From Symbiodinium natans (lineage: Eukaryota > Sar > Dinophyceae > Suessiales > Symbiodiniaceae): a stretch of DNA of 64,000 bases. A program made the position numbers and the translations under genes. Below the pieces are notes generated by a model, which saw nothing but the letters and a program-made list of their open reading frames with translations, ran no database searches and had not been told where the DNA came from. Shown here piece after piece: positions 20,871 to 31,495 of this stretch (positions are counted from its first letter, which is position 1; each line of letters starts with the position of its first letter). The DNA is taken from the NCBI GenBank assembly GCA_905221605.1, contig CAJNDS010002713.1:93441-157440 (forward strand), given 5' to 3'.

Positions 20871-21016
20871 CCCTAAACCCTAAACCCTAAACCCTAAACC
20901 CTAAACCCTAAACCCTAAACCCTAAACCCTAAACCCTAAACCCTAAACCCTAAACCCTAAACCCTAAACCCTAAACCCTAAACCCTAAACCCTAAACCCT
21001 AAACCCTAAACCCTAC
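20871..21016 (+). repeat. Long perfect CCCTAAA array (~21 units)
   Basis: The longest uninterrupted perfect telomeric heptamer array in the window, without a single variant unit, implying recent addition or homogenisation. Confidence 0.96.
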
Positions 21017-21539
21017 ACTCGTCTACAAGGAAAAGAAGCCAGGGCCTCCTTAGGGGGCTTCGCGGGGTTGAGGCCCTCAGGGTTTTTTTTGGGAAGCAAT
21101 GTAGGAGGTACCCCCCCCCTCTCCCCCAAACACAAAGAATGTCAAAACGGGATCCTCCCAAGCCTGCCCCAGACAGTCGAAGACGGTTTTTTTTTTTAAC
21201 TTTTTCTGTGAGACCCAACTTCTGCAGGGTTACGTCTATCGAGCATCAAGAATTCACATCCTTCTCCGTCACACAAGCTATTTCCCACGGTGCGCTCATC
21301 ACACGCGAGGTTCCATGTGTGCCGTTCACCACAGCACAAATTGAGCCATTAATTAATGGGGTCAACAGTCGGCCATGAAAAGGCTGAGCGTGGCAGAACC
21401 CCGCGCCCTGGCGGTTGCAGAACCTTTGTGTGCGAAGTCTGTGTGATCGTCTTTTCAAGCCCAGAACTTCATACACCCTTCAACACCCCTGAAACGAAAA
21501 ACAAAGCCGTCGGAAGACCAAACAAAGCACCATTTGCTA
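21017..21539. other. Unique sequence between telomeric array and pseudogene
   Basis: Short open frames exist on both strands (for example FRGVEGCMKFWA on the minus strand), without recognisable motifs. It may be the 5' part of the retrocopy. Confidence 0.3.
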
Positions 21540-23110
21540 CAATGAGGCCTTCGACAGCCCGGGCACTTCCATTGCGCGAGGCCCTGCAAGAGCAGTTTGG
21601 TCTTGTCCAAGATTGTCCTAGCAGCACTAGCATTCTCCCAAGCGCTGAGTGTTTCCAGAAATTGAAAGTACCCGAAAAAGCCGTTCAGGCCCAGCAGGCT
21701 TAGTGTACAAGTCGAGCCTTGCGACAAGGTCGAAAGGCCTCCCGTGCATTTCGTTGCTCGTGGGGGTCCCCGGCCGCAAGTCACTACAAGATGAGTCTTC
21801 CAGCGAGGAATGCATCAGCCGAGCTTTCTGCTTCGGAGGAGAGGATTCCCGAAGCCCCAACAAGCCTGGACTTGCCCCAGTTCCTCGCAATGCTGGAGTG
21901 CCGGGGTGATGCCACCCGACGAGTAGCGGCCCTTGAGTCCCTCAACCACAGCGTCTTTGAGGCGCCGGGAATGAGGCTTCAAAGATCTTCCGCAAGGTCG
22001 TCTCGATGCTCAACGACTCTGTTTGGGATGTCAAGCGAGCTGCAATCCGATGGAGCTAGGCCCACGATTTGGCCACGAGACAGTGGAGATGCTGAACTGA
22101 CTGCTCTCTCACCCTGATCCTCTGGTTCAGCTCATGATTGCCTGTGTGCTGAAGAATGTGGAGGGTGCCGAGGACTGCTGCCAGCAAATCTGGGGGGACC
22201 GGTCGACAGCCGATGCTGCTTTGAGTCATCAAGGACTACTTCTGGAGTTTCTCGATGCAAGCCAAGGGCGACAGGGAGATTGTCCTGGCGGCCGTGAAGC
22301 AGGACGGGCAAGTCGCCCAGAGCGAATCAGCGATTCACTTTGCCGGCCAGAAGATCATTGCGAGACATACGGGTCTCCGTGCACTGCATGAGGGACGAGG
22401 ACACGGCTTGTGTGGTGACTACCTGATAATGCAACACCGGCTGCTCGATGTACATGTGGGTCGCTACGACATTCGGATGGTCTTCGATTTTTGGTCCGCA
22501 TGGTGTTGAAGCAGAGTTCCGGGCGCATGTCGATTGAAGTTACTAAGTTAGACTCTACTCCGCGAACATCTTGGATGGCCTTTGTGCGTGCCACACCATT
22601 CAACTACTTCACCGCGACATAAAGCCTCAGAACATTCTCGTCAGCACCGAAGGCATCCTGAAGATAGCAGACTTTGGCCAGGCGGCCGTGAGCGATCCGC
22701 AGCAACCGCTGACGCTGGAAGTGGTGAGCTCCTCCTTGGCGCAGCTCGCTATGGATTTGAACTGGGCTGTTGGTCAGCCGGCTGTGTGATCGCAGAGATG
22801 TGCGCCGGCCGCCCGTTGTTCTCAGGAGGCTCTCAAATTGACACTTTGCTTCAGATCTTTCAGCTGCCGGGAACGCCGTCATGTACGAATTGGCCACAGG
22901 GTACGCAGCTCCACCATTTCAGAGACACGTTCCCAAAATGGCCAGGGACAGGACTACAACTCGCTCTCGACATGCGACCAGGGCTTTACGCTCATGAAAG
23001 GGCACGAGCTCCTCAGCGGGCCTGCTTTGCCTGCAGCCTGACCGACGTCTCTCATCAAGACAGGCACGCCGGCATCAATTCTGCCAAGGTTGATTCCATG
23101 AGCCTATGCT
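21540..23110 (+). pseudogene. Intronless HEAT / DUF4116 / CDK-like kinase mosaic pseudogene
   Basis: A 1.5-kb block free of telomeric repeats and introns contains, in order on +, pieces of three domains in shifting frames. HEAT-like helices are at about 21,880-22,130 (ATRRVAALESLNHSVFEA, MLNDSVWDVKRAAI). A DUF4116-type motif is at 22,255-22,310 (GDREIVLAAVKQDG). A CDK-like kinase C-lobe is at 22,546-22,940, with [19 protein letters not shown] and, after a frame change near 22,740, [17 protein letters not shown] and PGTP. Other frame changes occur near 21,970 and 22,240. The kinase N-lobe (Gly-loop, catalytic Lys) is missing. Lack of introns where neighbours average several per 100 codons points to a reverse-transcribed, decayed copy. 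Whether the three domains came from one mRNA is unknown. Confidence 0.65.
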
Positions 23111-23376
23111 GAGCTTGTTCTGCATGGATCCAGATGTAGGGGAAGGTTTTTGCAGAGTTTCGCGGTTCAGGATGAATGTTGGATGTGTAGGTTGTTTAGG
23201 GATGCTGTGGCTCTGGACTCTGACTCTGGACCGGCCCTTGTTTAAGGGCCCTCAGCTGCAGACACAGAAGGGAAGAACAGTTGCAGCCCGTTCTGCCATG
23301 GAGCCTGTGGAGTGCATGCCTTTTTTGCCAGGGTCTCCCTAGTTTTGGGCAACCTCCCCTTGCCCCCATCCTCCCC

Positions 23377-23492
23377 AAAACCCTAAACCCTAAACCCTAA
23401 ACCCCAAACCCCAAACCCTAAACCCTAAACCCTAAGCCCTAAACCCTAAACCCTAAACCCTCAACCCTAAACCCTAAACCCTAAACCCTACC
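23377..23492 (+). repeat. CCCTAAA array
   Basis: About 16 units with CCCCAAA, CCCTAAG and CCCTCAA variants. It precedes the exon ending at 23,569. Confidence 0.92.
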
Positions 23493-23511
23493 AACGCCCC
23501 AAAAGGCATGT

Positions 23512-23569
23512 TAGCTCCTTGCGAAAGACAGGCTTCCTGAACACCAAAGGCAAGGCCGCCGGCGAGCCG
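23512..23569 (+). CDS. Isolated exon, unidentified basic peptide
   Basis: Frame SSLRKTGFLNTKGKAAGEPQ ends exactly at CCGCAG|GTTGG. CCCTAAA precedes and TTTAGGG follows. It could join the island at 23,862-23,965. Confidence 0.38.
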
Positions 23570-23861
23570 CAGGTTGGTTGGGTTTCGAAGGGTTTAGGGT
23601 TTAGGGTTTAGGGTTTAGGGTTTTCGGGTTAGCGTCAACTTGGAGCTCTCCCAAGGGTTTAGGGTTTAGGGTTTGGGGTTTAGGGTTTGGGGTTTGGGGT
23701 TTAGGGTTTAGGGTTTGGGGTTTAGGGTCCCATGGTGTTTCTTGTTTTTTGGGCTTAGGGTGAAGGGCTTTGAGGGGTTTGGGGTCTCTAGGGTTTAGCC
23801 CGCAAACGGTTCAACCCTAAACCCTAAACCCTACACCCTACACCCTAAACCCTGAACCCTC

Positions 23862-23965
23862 AGAAAGTCCTCTCCAGGCGCCTTCGGCCGCCGCGGCCCG
23901 GCCAGCCCCTGAGCGCCTGCGGCCGCGTGGGGGCCGCCCAGCACGGGAAAGATGCAAAAGGCGGA
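23862..23965 (+). CDS. GC-rich exon candidate, frame ambiguous
   Basis: The island following CCCTCAG is open in two frames: one Arg-rich (KVLSRRLRPPRPGQPLSACG), one Ala/Pro-rich (ESPLQAPSAAAARPAPERLR). The position between CCCTAAA and a gene-like island supports an exon, but the frame cannot be settled. Confidence 0.3.
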
Positions 23966-24046
23966 GGGGCGAGAAGGCTACAGGGTCATTCTTTAAACCC
24001 TAAGCTCGAAACCCAACATACCTGAATTCCCTAAGATACCCTGAAC

Positions 24047-24158
24047 TCATGCTGAGGTGCCGGGACCATCATCGATGCCGCAACCGGTCTTGAGTTGAAC
24101 CCCTTGACCTTCTGGAGCGAGGACAAGGACGACATGCGATACCCTCGACAGGGAGTTC
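24047..24158 (+). CDS. Exon candidate, unidentified
   Basis: Frame GTIIDAATGLELNPLTFW followed by SEDKDDMRYPRQ ends at CGACAG|GGAGTT. It has balanced composition with acidic residues and no close stop in frame. The family is not recognised. Confidence 0.4.
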
Positions 24159-24600
24159 AAGATAGGGCTTTTAAGAGATTCTAGGGAGTTATTCTAGGTT
24201 ATACAGGGTCTTCGGGTTTCAGGAATCGGTCGGTTCTAGCGTCTTTTGCGCAGCTGTTCTCTCAAGCTTCTAATCGATGTAATCAAATCGTGAGATACTC
24301 ATAAAACGATATAGTACCAAAATTTAAGGTTCTGTCGATACTTCGGGTATTTGCTTAAACCCTAAACCCCAAGCCCTAAACCCTGAACCCTAGACCCCCA
24401 ACCCTTAAGTTTTGAGTCCCCCAAGGGCCGTACGGAGATCCTCACCCTAATGGGTTTAGGTTAGGGTTTCTGGTCTAGGGTTTAGGGTTTAGGGTTTAGG
24501 GTTTAGGGTTAGGGCGTAGGCCTAAGCTTCCTAAGCCCCAAAAAGCACGTAAACCCCCAACTTCCCTGAACTCCAACCCCCTGGCCCCTAAATCCTTGAC
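24159..24600. other. No gene seen; repeats
   Basis: Unique AT-richer sequence to 24,355, then degenerate CCCTAAA and a short TTTAGGG run (24,476-24,512). Confidence 0.5.
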
Positions 24601-24602
24601 AC

Positions 24603-24725
24603 GCTTGGAGGTTCATGGGTACTTATAGCCCCACTTATATCTGTACTTATAAGCCCCCTAAGTCCTCTAAGTAGGCTATAAGTAGACCGATAATTGGGGT
24701 TGTAAGTACCCATGAACCTCCAAGC
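24603..24725. mobile_element. MITE-like palindrome, family B copy 1
   Basis: Arms GCTTGGAGGTTCATGGGTAC and GTACCCATGAACCTCCAAGC are inverted copies (the right arm has an extra A). The inner part, ACTTATAGCC...CCTAAGTCCTCTAAGTAGG, is also largely self-complementary. The right end CCAAGCAG|G could serve as a splice acceptor for the following GC-rich island. Confidence 0.85.
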
Positions 24726-25059
24726 AGGAGCCGTCGAACCTTCTCCTCCGTGGCAATGGTCCCGAGGCTTCCCCAAGGGTTTAGGGTTTAGGGTTTCGGG
24801 TTTGGGGTTTAGGGTTTAGGGTTGAGGGTCCCTAATTCCTAAACCCCCAAAGCCGGATCCCTGAACCCTTGACCATCCGAAGCCCTCCTGGAACCCCCTG
24901 AGCTTTACCCCTCAAACCCGGCCGCAAAGCCCAGACCCTTATTAGGGGTTAGACCTTAGGGTTTAGGACGTAAAGAGGCGCTTCCGCAAGATGCAACAAA
25001 GAGTTTAAGGTTCAGGGTTTAAGGTTTAAGGTTTAGGGTTTGGGGAGACCTGCGTGCGT

Positions 25060-25131
25060 CTCAGGCCTCGCTAATGGCGGCGATGCGCTCGCCGCCGGAG
25101 ACCAACGACGCGTCGGTGGGCCCGGAAGGGG
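25060..25131 (+). CDS. Exon candidate, unidentified
   Basis: Frame ASLMAAMRSPPETNDASVG, GC-rich, directly after a TTTAGGG run; both ends uncertain. A smaller island at 25,598-25,640 (EQQAFATIGWKKRRPE) and one at 25,875-25,915 (SRRFDTAKYSQLLGA) may belong to the same gene. Confidence 0.3.
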
Positions 25132-25639
25132 CTTAAGTCGTTTGGGCCCCTGGGGCCCCTAAGGTGGTACTCGTGGGTTTGGGGACCCCCTTTTGAAGGA
25201 AGGTAGAATAAGGGCCATACTAGGAGTACATTAAGGGAAATCTTTTGAGGGTACAACCTTAGGGGTGCGAGTCCTAATCCCTTGACGAAGATTTGTGTGC
25301 TTACGGGAGTTTAGGGGTTTACAAGGTTCACGGCTTCGCGGGGTTGAGGGGTTCAGGGTTCAGGGGTTTACAAAGTTCGCGATCTTGGGGGTTTAGGAGT
25401 CTAGGGGGGCAAGGCAGGGTTTGGGCTTTACAAGGTTTAAGGTTTAGGTGGTGCAAAACTCCCAAAAGGAGGATTTAGGGTCTAGGGTGCAGGGAAGCCC
25501 AACAAACCCTAAGCCTTGAATCCCAAACCCTACACCCCCAACCCTCAAATCAAGCCCTAAGCTTATGCCCCGAACCTTTTGTGCTTTTTGGAGCAGCAGG
25601 CCTTTGCCACCATTGGTTGGAAAAAGAGGCGTCCTGAGT

Positions 25640-25820
25640 GTCTAAGGGCCCTATGGTCCACAACCTTGGGGACCAAATGAACCCTAAAGGGGTTTATGGT
25701 CCACATGCCTTAATCGGGGTTGTAGTAGTATATGAACCCTAAAAGGGTTTATGGTCCACATACCTTAATCGGGATGGTAGGATGATATGACCACAATTTT
25801 AGGGTTAATTTGGTCCTCCA
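25640..25820. repeat. Tandem duplication, ~60 bp, beside family-like hairpin
   Basis: GGGTTTATGGTCCACATGCC, then TTAATCGGGGTTGTAG, recurs 61 bp downstream with few changes. Both copies follow ATGAACCCTAAA, and the outer words TGGTCCACAACC / TTTGGTCC partly mirror each other. Confidence 0.6.
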
Positions 25821-26268
25821 GCAAGAGCCACCTGTACTGGTGAACCCAAGAACCCGACGAAGCCCCCAGCCTCACGAAGGTTCGACACCGCGAAGTACTC
25901 GCAGCTCCTAGGTGCGAGGGTTTAGGGGAGCCGGGGAGACGGGGAGCCGGATGAGCTGGGCTTCAAGGGTTTGGGAGTTTCAATTCCTGAAGAGCCTCTC
26001 CATGGGAACCTGAAGTCACAGAACGCCTCGGCCCTGACCCAAAGCACACAATCAGAGCAATCTCCCTTTCAAAAGAATCCCAAGTGCAGGGGCGTGCTAT
26101 ATGTGTTCGGCAGAGAGATGGGAATTGAGGGCGTAGTTTCCAGCCCTTACAGGCTATACTTGGGGCCCAGGGGGCGACTACAAAACAAAAAACTAGTGCC
26201 TTGCCGCCCGTCTCATGCATGTGGCGTTCCAGCATAAACAAAATTGATCACACTGGTTCACTAAACCT

Positions 26269-26905
26269 TCATCTTCGACTGGTCAAAGCATTTACTTGAC
26301 CTTGCACGCAGTGATCCTGAACATGCTTGTCGATCTCCACCTTGTCCATGGGGTCCAGGGATGGCAGGCCCACCAGGGTTTCAAGTAAGGCAATCCAAGC
26401 ATGACAATGCGGGTGACCCTCTGGTGGAGCTCCATCCGGAGATCTGGATTTCAGGTGGTCATCGTTGTAGGTCTTGGCGGCCTTGAGGGCATTGACAATG
26501 CTAGGCATCTGGAGGGTCAAGAAGGTGGCAGCTTGCAGCTCCCAAACGTCCATGGCATTCTTCTGACAGAGTTTGCTGAGGATTTGCATGCCCTGCGTAA
26601 GAAATTTCTCGTTGCTGGCAGCCTGCTTCTTGGGAAATCACCCCGCTGACCCAGATGGAGCGCCGGTCTTCACCCATGGAGTCAGCGCCATTTGCACGCT
26701 GATCGCGTTGGCCACTCTGCTCACCTTGATGCTGCAAACCCTTTGCCGCAACTGGTACACGTAGCACAACGTGTGTCGCAACATGCGATAACAATGATTG
26801 GACATCATCACAATGAAACAAGCATGTTCTGCACTGCAGACTGGAAGGTTTCTGGATCGCAAAAACAACGTTGCTACCACGCCCACCACACACCTCACGT
26901 TCCAA
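26269..26905 (-). pseudogene. Minus-strand intronless coding relic, unidentified
   Basis: An open frame on the minus strand (about 26,589-26,269) has a normal soluble-protein composition: LSKLCQKNAMDVWELQAATF, then LQMPSIVNALKAAKTYND, HPHCHAWIALLETLVGLP and MDKVEIDKHVQDHCVQG. Coding-like sequence continues upstream to about 26,905 in other frames (VANAISVQMALTPWVKTG), implying at least one frame change near 26,640. There are no telomeric repeats or splice signals across 640 bp. It is the only sizeable coding-like block on this strand besides 59.6-59.9 kb. I do not recognise the family; a decayed retrocopy is the simplest reading. Confidence 0.45.
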
Positions 26906-27023
26906 CTTCTTACGAAACCCGAAACCCCAAACCCTACACCTTGCACCCTACACCCTCAACCCGAAACCCTAAATCCCAAACCCTACACCCTAGTACATCC
27001 TCAACCCTAACGCCCCTGAAGTC

Positions 27024-27880
27024 CCCCCCCCCCCCCCCCCCAACAAAACGAAGCTCCGCCCCTGGCTCAGCTGCCGGACGCCGCGAGGAAGCCGAGGCGA
27101 GCCCCATGGGTCTAGGGCTTAGGGTTTAGGGTTTAGGGTTCAGGGTTCAGGGTTTAGTGTTTAGGGTGGCCTTTAAGGGCCTTAAAGGGCCTTAAAGGGC
27201 TTTTATGGTTTAACAAGGTTCAAAAAGGGTTTAGGGCTTTAACAGTTTGAAGAGTTTAGGGGAGCTGCTTAGGTTCTGAACCCTACTACCCTTCGACAAG
27301 GGGGCCCACATAGGAGTTAGGGCTCGGCCTGTGTGGGATCGTCGGGTCTCACAAACCCTACGCCCTAAGCCCTAAGTTCCGGATAGTATATCTATATATA
27401 TGTATATATATATATATACGTATACATATGTACATATGTATGTATGTATGTATATATACATATATACATATATATGCATAATGTTCTTCAGGGAGAGGTC
27501 CCCACTCCCTCAAGCTCCCTAGGCTCCCCCCTTCCCCCTAAGTTTCCCTCAGTACCTACCCCCCCTGAACCCCATCCCAGGGAAGTGTTTTCCACCCAAA
27601 AACTCATAAAAAACCAAAAGCCCCAAACCTCAAAATGACCCATCAGAACCCCAAAAGCCCATGAAACCCCAAACAAACCCACCAGACACCCTAAAAGCCC
27701 GCAAAAAGATCCAAAAGCAACCGGGCCGTGATCCTAAACCCCAAGCCTCCCAAAAACCCAGATACTCCCTAACCCTAAGCCCTAACCCCTAACCCCTGAA
27801 CCCTAAACCCTAGACCCTAGACCCTAAACCCTAAGCCCTAAACCCTAACCCCTGAACCCCAAACCCTAAACCCTAAACCC
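27024..27880. other. Repeat-rich stretch without supported gene
   Basis: Poly-C (27,024-27,042), a short TTTAGGG run at 27,115-27,170, AGGGCCTTAA triplications, (TA/TATG)n at 27,388-27,478, a C/A-rich unique stretch and a degenerate CCCTAAA/CCCTAAG array at 27,760-27,890. A 50-bp GC island at 27,055-27,110 may be exonic. Confidence 0.5.
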
Positions 27881-27898
27881 TAAAACCCCGAGCCAGGC

Positions 27899-27972
27899 CA
27901 TGATCCAGGCGGAGGGCGGGCCCACCCTGACGCAGATGCAGCGCGAGCCGCTGGCGCTGCTGAGGCCATGGG
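27899..27972 (+). CDS. Exon candidate upstream of ankyrin gene
   Basis: After GAGCCAG| the frame reads AMIQAEGGPTLTQMQREPLA then LLR. It is GC-rich and directly preceded by a CCCTAAA array. It could be an early exon of the ankyrin gene, but this is not proven by phase. Confidence 0.35.
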
Positions 27973-28213
27973 TTGAGAGAGTTTTATTATTATTATATTT
28001 TCTTTTTTCCTTTACCTTTTTTAAAAGGGTCTTTAACAAGCTTATTTTTATTAGAGGTTGCTTTAGTGTGCGTTTTTGTTTGGGTGTTTAATTCAGGGTT
28101 TTTCTAGGGTTTTCAAGTTGTTTAGGGGGGCGAGGTTGCGTAGTGGATCCTGGCAATCATACCGTGCCCAGAACATGCATCCCTGGCTCCCCTTAAGCAT
28201 CAGCAAGTTCCAG

Positions 28214-29071
28214 GAAGCACGCCAGCCTCGATCCGAATTGGGTCGACCGCAGCTACCACGATTGCTCCCTGCTGCAGTGGGCTTGCTGCATGGGTGCGGA
28301 GCCTCAGAGGCCTGTCTCTACCCATGTAGGTGCATTCGCGTGCAGCCCTGCCCCTAGACCGAGACAAAAAACCGTCCCCTTCCCGGAAGCTGCCCGGAGC
28401 TCCCCCCGAGGCTATGACGAGGTAGCCTCCGAACCCTAAACCCTAAACCCTAAACCCTAAACCCTAAACCTTAAAACCCTAAACCCTAAGCCCCGGAGCT
28501 CCGCCGAGGCTATGATGAGGTCGCCTCCGAGCTGCTTGCGCGCGGGGCCGACCCAAGCCACGCACCTCGGAGCACCTGCGGCTTTTTCGGCTTTCGGGGG
28601 GTTCAAGGGGCTTAGGAGATTTGGGGGCTTAGGGGTTGGGTTGGGGTTGAAGTAGATGGGTTGATGATCGTATTTTGGGAGATGTTGTGGGGCTTCGGGA
28701 GGGTTTAGGGGTTCTTGTGATGGCGTTTGAAAATCTAGTTTTGGGTGTCGAGTCTTTAGCGCTTGTTGGTTTTTAAGAGGTCCCAGGCCACCCCCCCCCC
28801 CACCCCATTATAGAGGATGCTGTCTACAACCCTAAACCCTGAAAAGCCCTAAATTTCATTGGGCTGGGTTTTTTTTCTTATGCTATGCGTTTTTTTTCTT
28901 ATTCTCTCTGTGTCCCGGAAGCCGTCCCGATCCCTTATGCTGCACCGTTCCTTTTATTATGCTCCAAGGTCCTTTGGTTATGCTACCACTTCTCTCGTTA
29001 TTCTCACCGTTTTCTTCTTTATGCCGACCTGTCTTTTTTTTATGCTCATCCGTCCTCCTGTTATGCTCCCC

Positions 29072-29147
<76 letters not shown>

Positions 29148-29151
29148 CCCG

Positions 29152-29228
<77 letters not shown>

Positions 29229-29748
29229 NNNNNNNNNNNNNNNNNNNNNNNNNNNNNNNNNNNNNNNNNNNNNNNNNNNNNNNNNNNNNNNNNNNNNNNN
29301 NNNNNNNNNNNNNNNNNNNNNNNNNNNNCACACACGCAGACACACGCAGACACACGCAGACACACGCAGACACACGCAGACACACGCAGACACACGCAGA
29401 CACACGCAGACACACGCAGACACACGCAGACACACGCAGACACACGCAGACACACGCAGACACACGCAGACACACGCAGACACACGCAGACACACGCAGA
29501 CACACGCAGACACACGCAGACACACGCAGACACACGCAGACACACGCAGACACACGCAGACACACGCAGACACACGCAGACACACGCAGACACACGCAGA
29601 CACACGCAGACACACGCAGACACACGCAGACACACGCAGACACACGCACACACACGCAGACACACGCAGACACACGCAGACACACGCAGACACACGCAGA
29701 CACACGCAGACACACGCAGACACACGCAGACACACGCAGACACACGCA

Positions 29749-29827
<79 letters not shown>

Positions 29828-31450
29828 AAGCGCCTTCACAGGGTTCTAGAGCTCCAGAATTTCAGAATTTCAAGGGTTCGGGGGGGAAACCGATAGCATA
29901 ACCCCCGACATCTGTTGCATAAAAAAGGGCACCTTCAGCATAAGAAAAAGCACCTTCCAGCATAATGGGGGGGGGGCGGAGCATAATTAAAAAAGTGGCG
30001 GAGCATAAGAAAAAAATCGCCGGGGCAGACCGCATAAGAAAAAGCGGGGGGAGCATAAGAAAAAAATCGCTGCCCAATTTCATTTTTCCCCAAACCCTAA
30101 ACCCTAAACCCTAAACCCTAAACCCTAAACCCTAAACCCTAAACCCTAAACCCTAAGCCCTGAATCTCATTCTTCCACCAGAATCAGGTGGGTGCCAAGG
30201 GCGTGTCCTGCCTCGCGGCCGTTGGAACCCCAGCTTTGGAGGGTGTGCAGCCCTGGGTACGGACCCCTAAACCCTAAACCCTAAACCCTAAACCCTAAAC
30301 CCCAAACCCCAAACCCTAAACCCTAAACCCCAAACCCCAAACCCTAAACCCTAAACCCTATACCCTGAGCCCTAAACCCTAAACCCAAAGAGCCCAACAC
30401 CCCCGAATTGCGGATGTATACGGTTAAATCATATTCAAGATCGTTTCTTAATTAAGGGATGTTGGGCTCTTGGAGAAGCCTCAACCCTTAACCTCAACCC
30501 CGAAGCCTTTACAAGCGAGGGTTGAGGGTTGGCCCGAAAGCAGAGGCCATTGGGCAGACTGCCCTGCACTCATGGGGCCTTCAGCAATAGGGCATTCGGC
30601 TTTGGTGTTGCCCTAAACCCTAAACCCGAAATAAATCCGCGCATGCATGCAAGCGCCGCCTCAACTGCCTGGGACCGTTACATGCCGGGGCAAGTCCACT
30701 GGGTCCCCACACTCAGTGACCCAGTGCATGGCAAAAAAAGATTTGGGTTTAGGGTGTTTGGTTTGGGGCTCAGGTTTGAACCCTAAACCCTAAACCCAAA
30801 ACCTAAAGCCTTAAACCCAAAACCCTAAACCCTTGGGGGGTGGGTTTGGGCGGGGCGGGGGCGAGGCCTGTGCACACAGTTCCGTCGGCTGTGCTGAGCT
30901 TCTGCTGGAGGCGGAAGTGCCCGTTCTACTTTCGAACGTGGAAGTGGTGCTAGGATTTAAGGTTTTGGGTTTAGAGTTTGTTGTTTAGGGTTTCAGGGTT
31001 TTAGGGTTTAGGGTTTAGGGTTTAGGGTTAGGCGCATGTAGCGGCTTGGAGTCTGCAGGCAGAAGGAATCGGTACTCCTTGATCTAGGCTCCTGTTCCCG
31101 CAACTTTCCACCATGTTCCACCTGACCCTTTGCTCTTGATCCCTTCGGGCCCCTATCAAACGAATTGGGCGCATGTGGATTTACCCTGAACCCCAAACCC
31201 AAAACCCAAAACCCGAAACCCTGAACCCTGAACCCTGAACCCTGAACCCTAAACCCTAAACCCTTGCTTCAGAGCTCCACGGCAAGATCAACTCTGCAGG
31301 CGCGGTGCAATGCGGACGAGGTGCGGGTCCCGAACCGAACTCGGCCGAAACCTGTCCCCAGAGTGCCCGCAAATATATGTATATATATATATGCATATAC
31401 ATGTACATGTACATATACATATACATATACGTATACATATACATATACAT

Positions 31451-31495
<45 letters not shown>

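Noticed and set aside
20871-21016. Long perfect telomeric array as a real chromosome end
   Set aside because: Unique sequence and genes continue on both sides, and arrays of both orientations occur throughout.
28859-29896. Very long ORFs (250-345 codons) on both strands
   Set aside because: They are poly-Pro/Gly, N-filled and His/Thr/Cys/Val periodic translations of poly-C, the gap and CA-type repeats.
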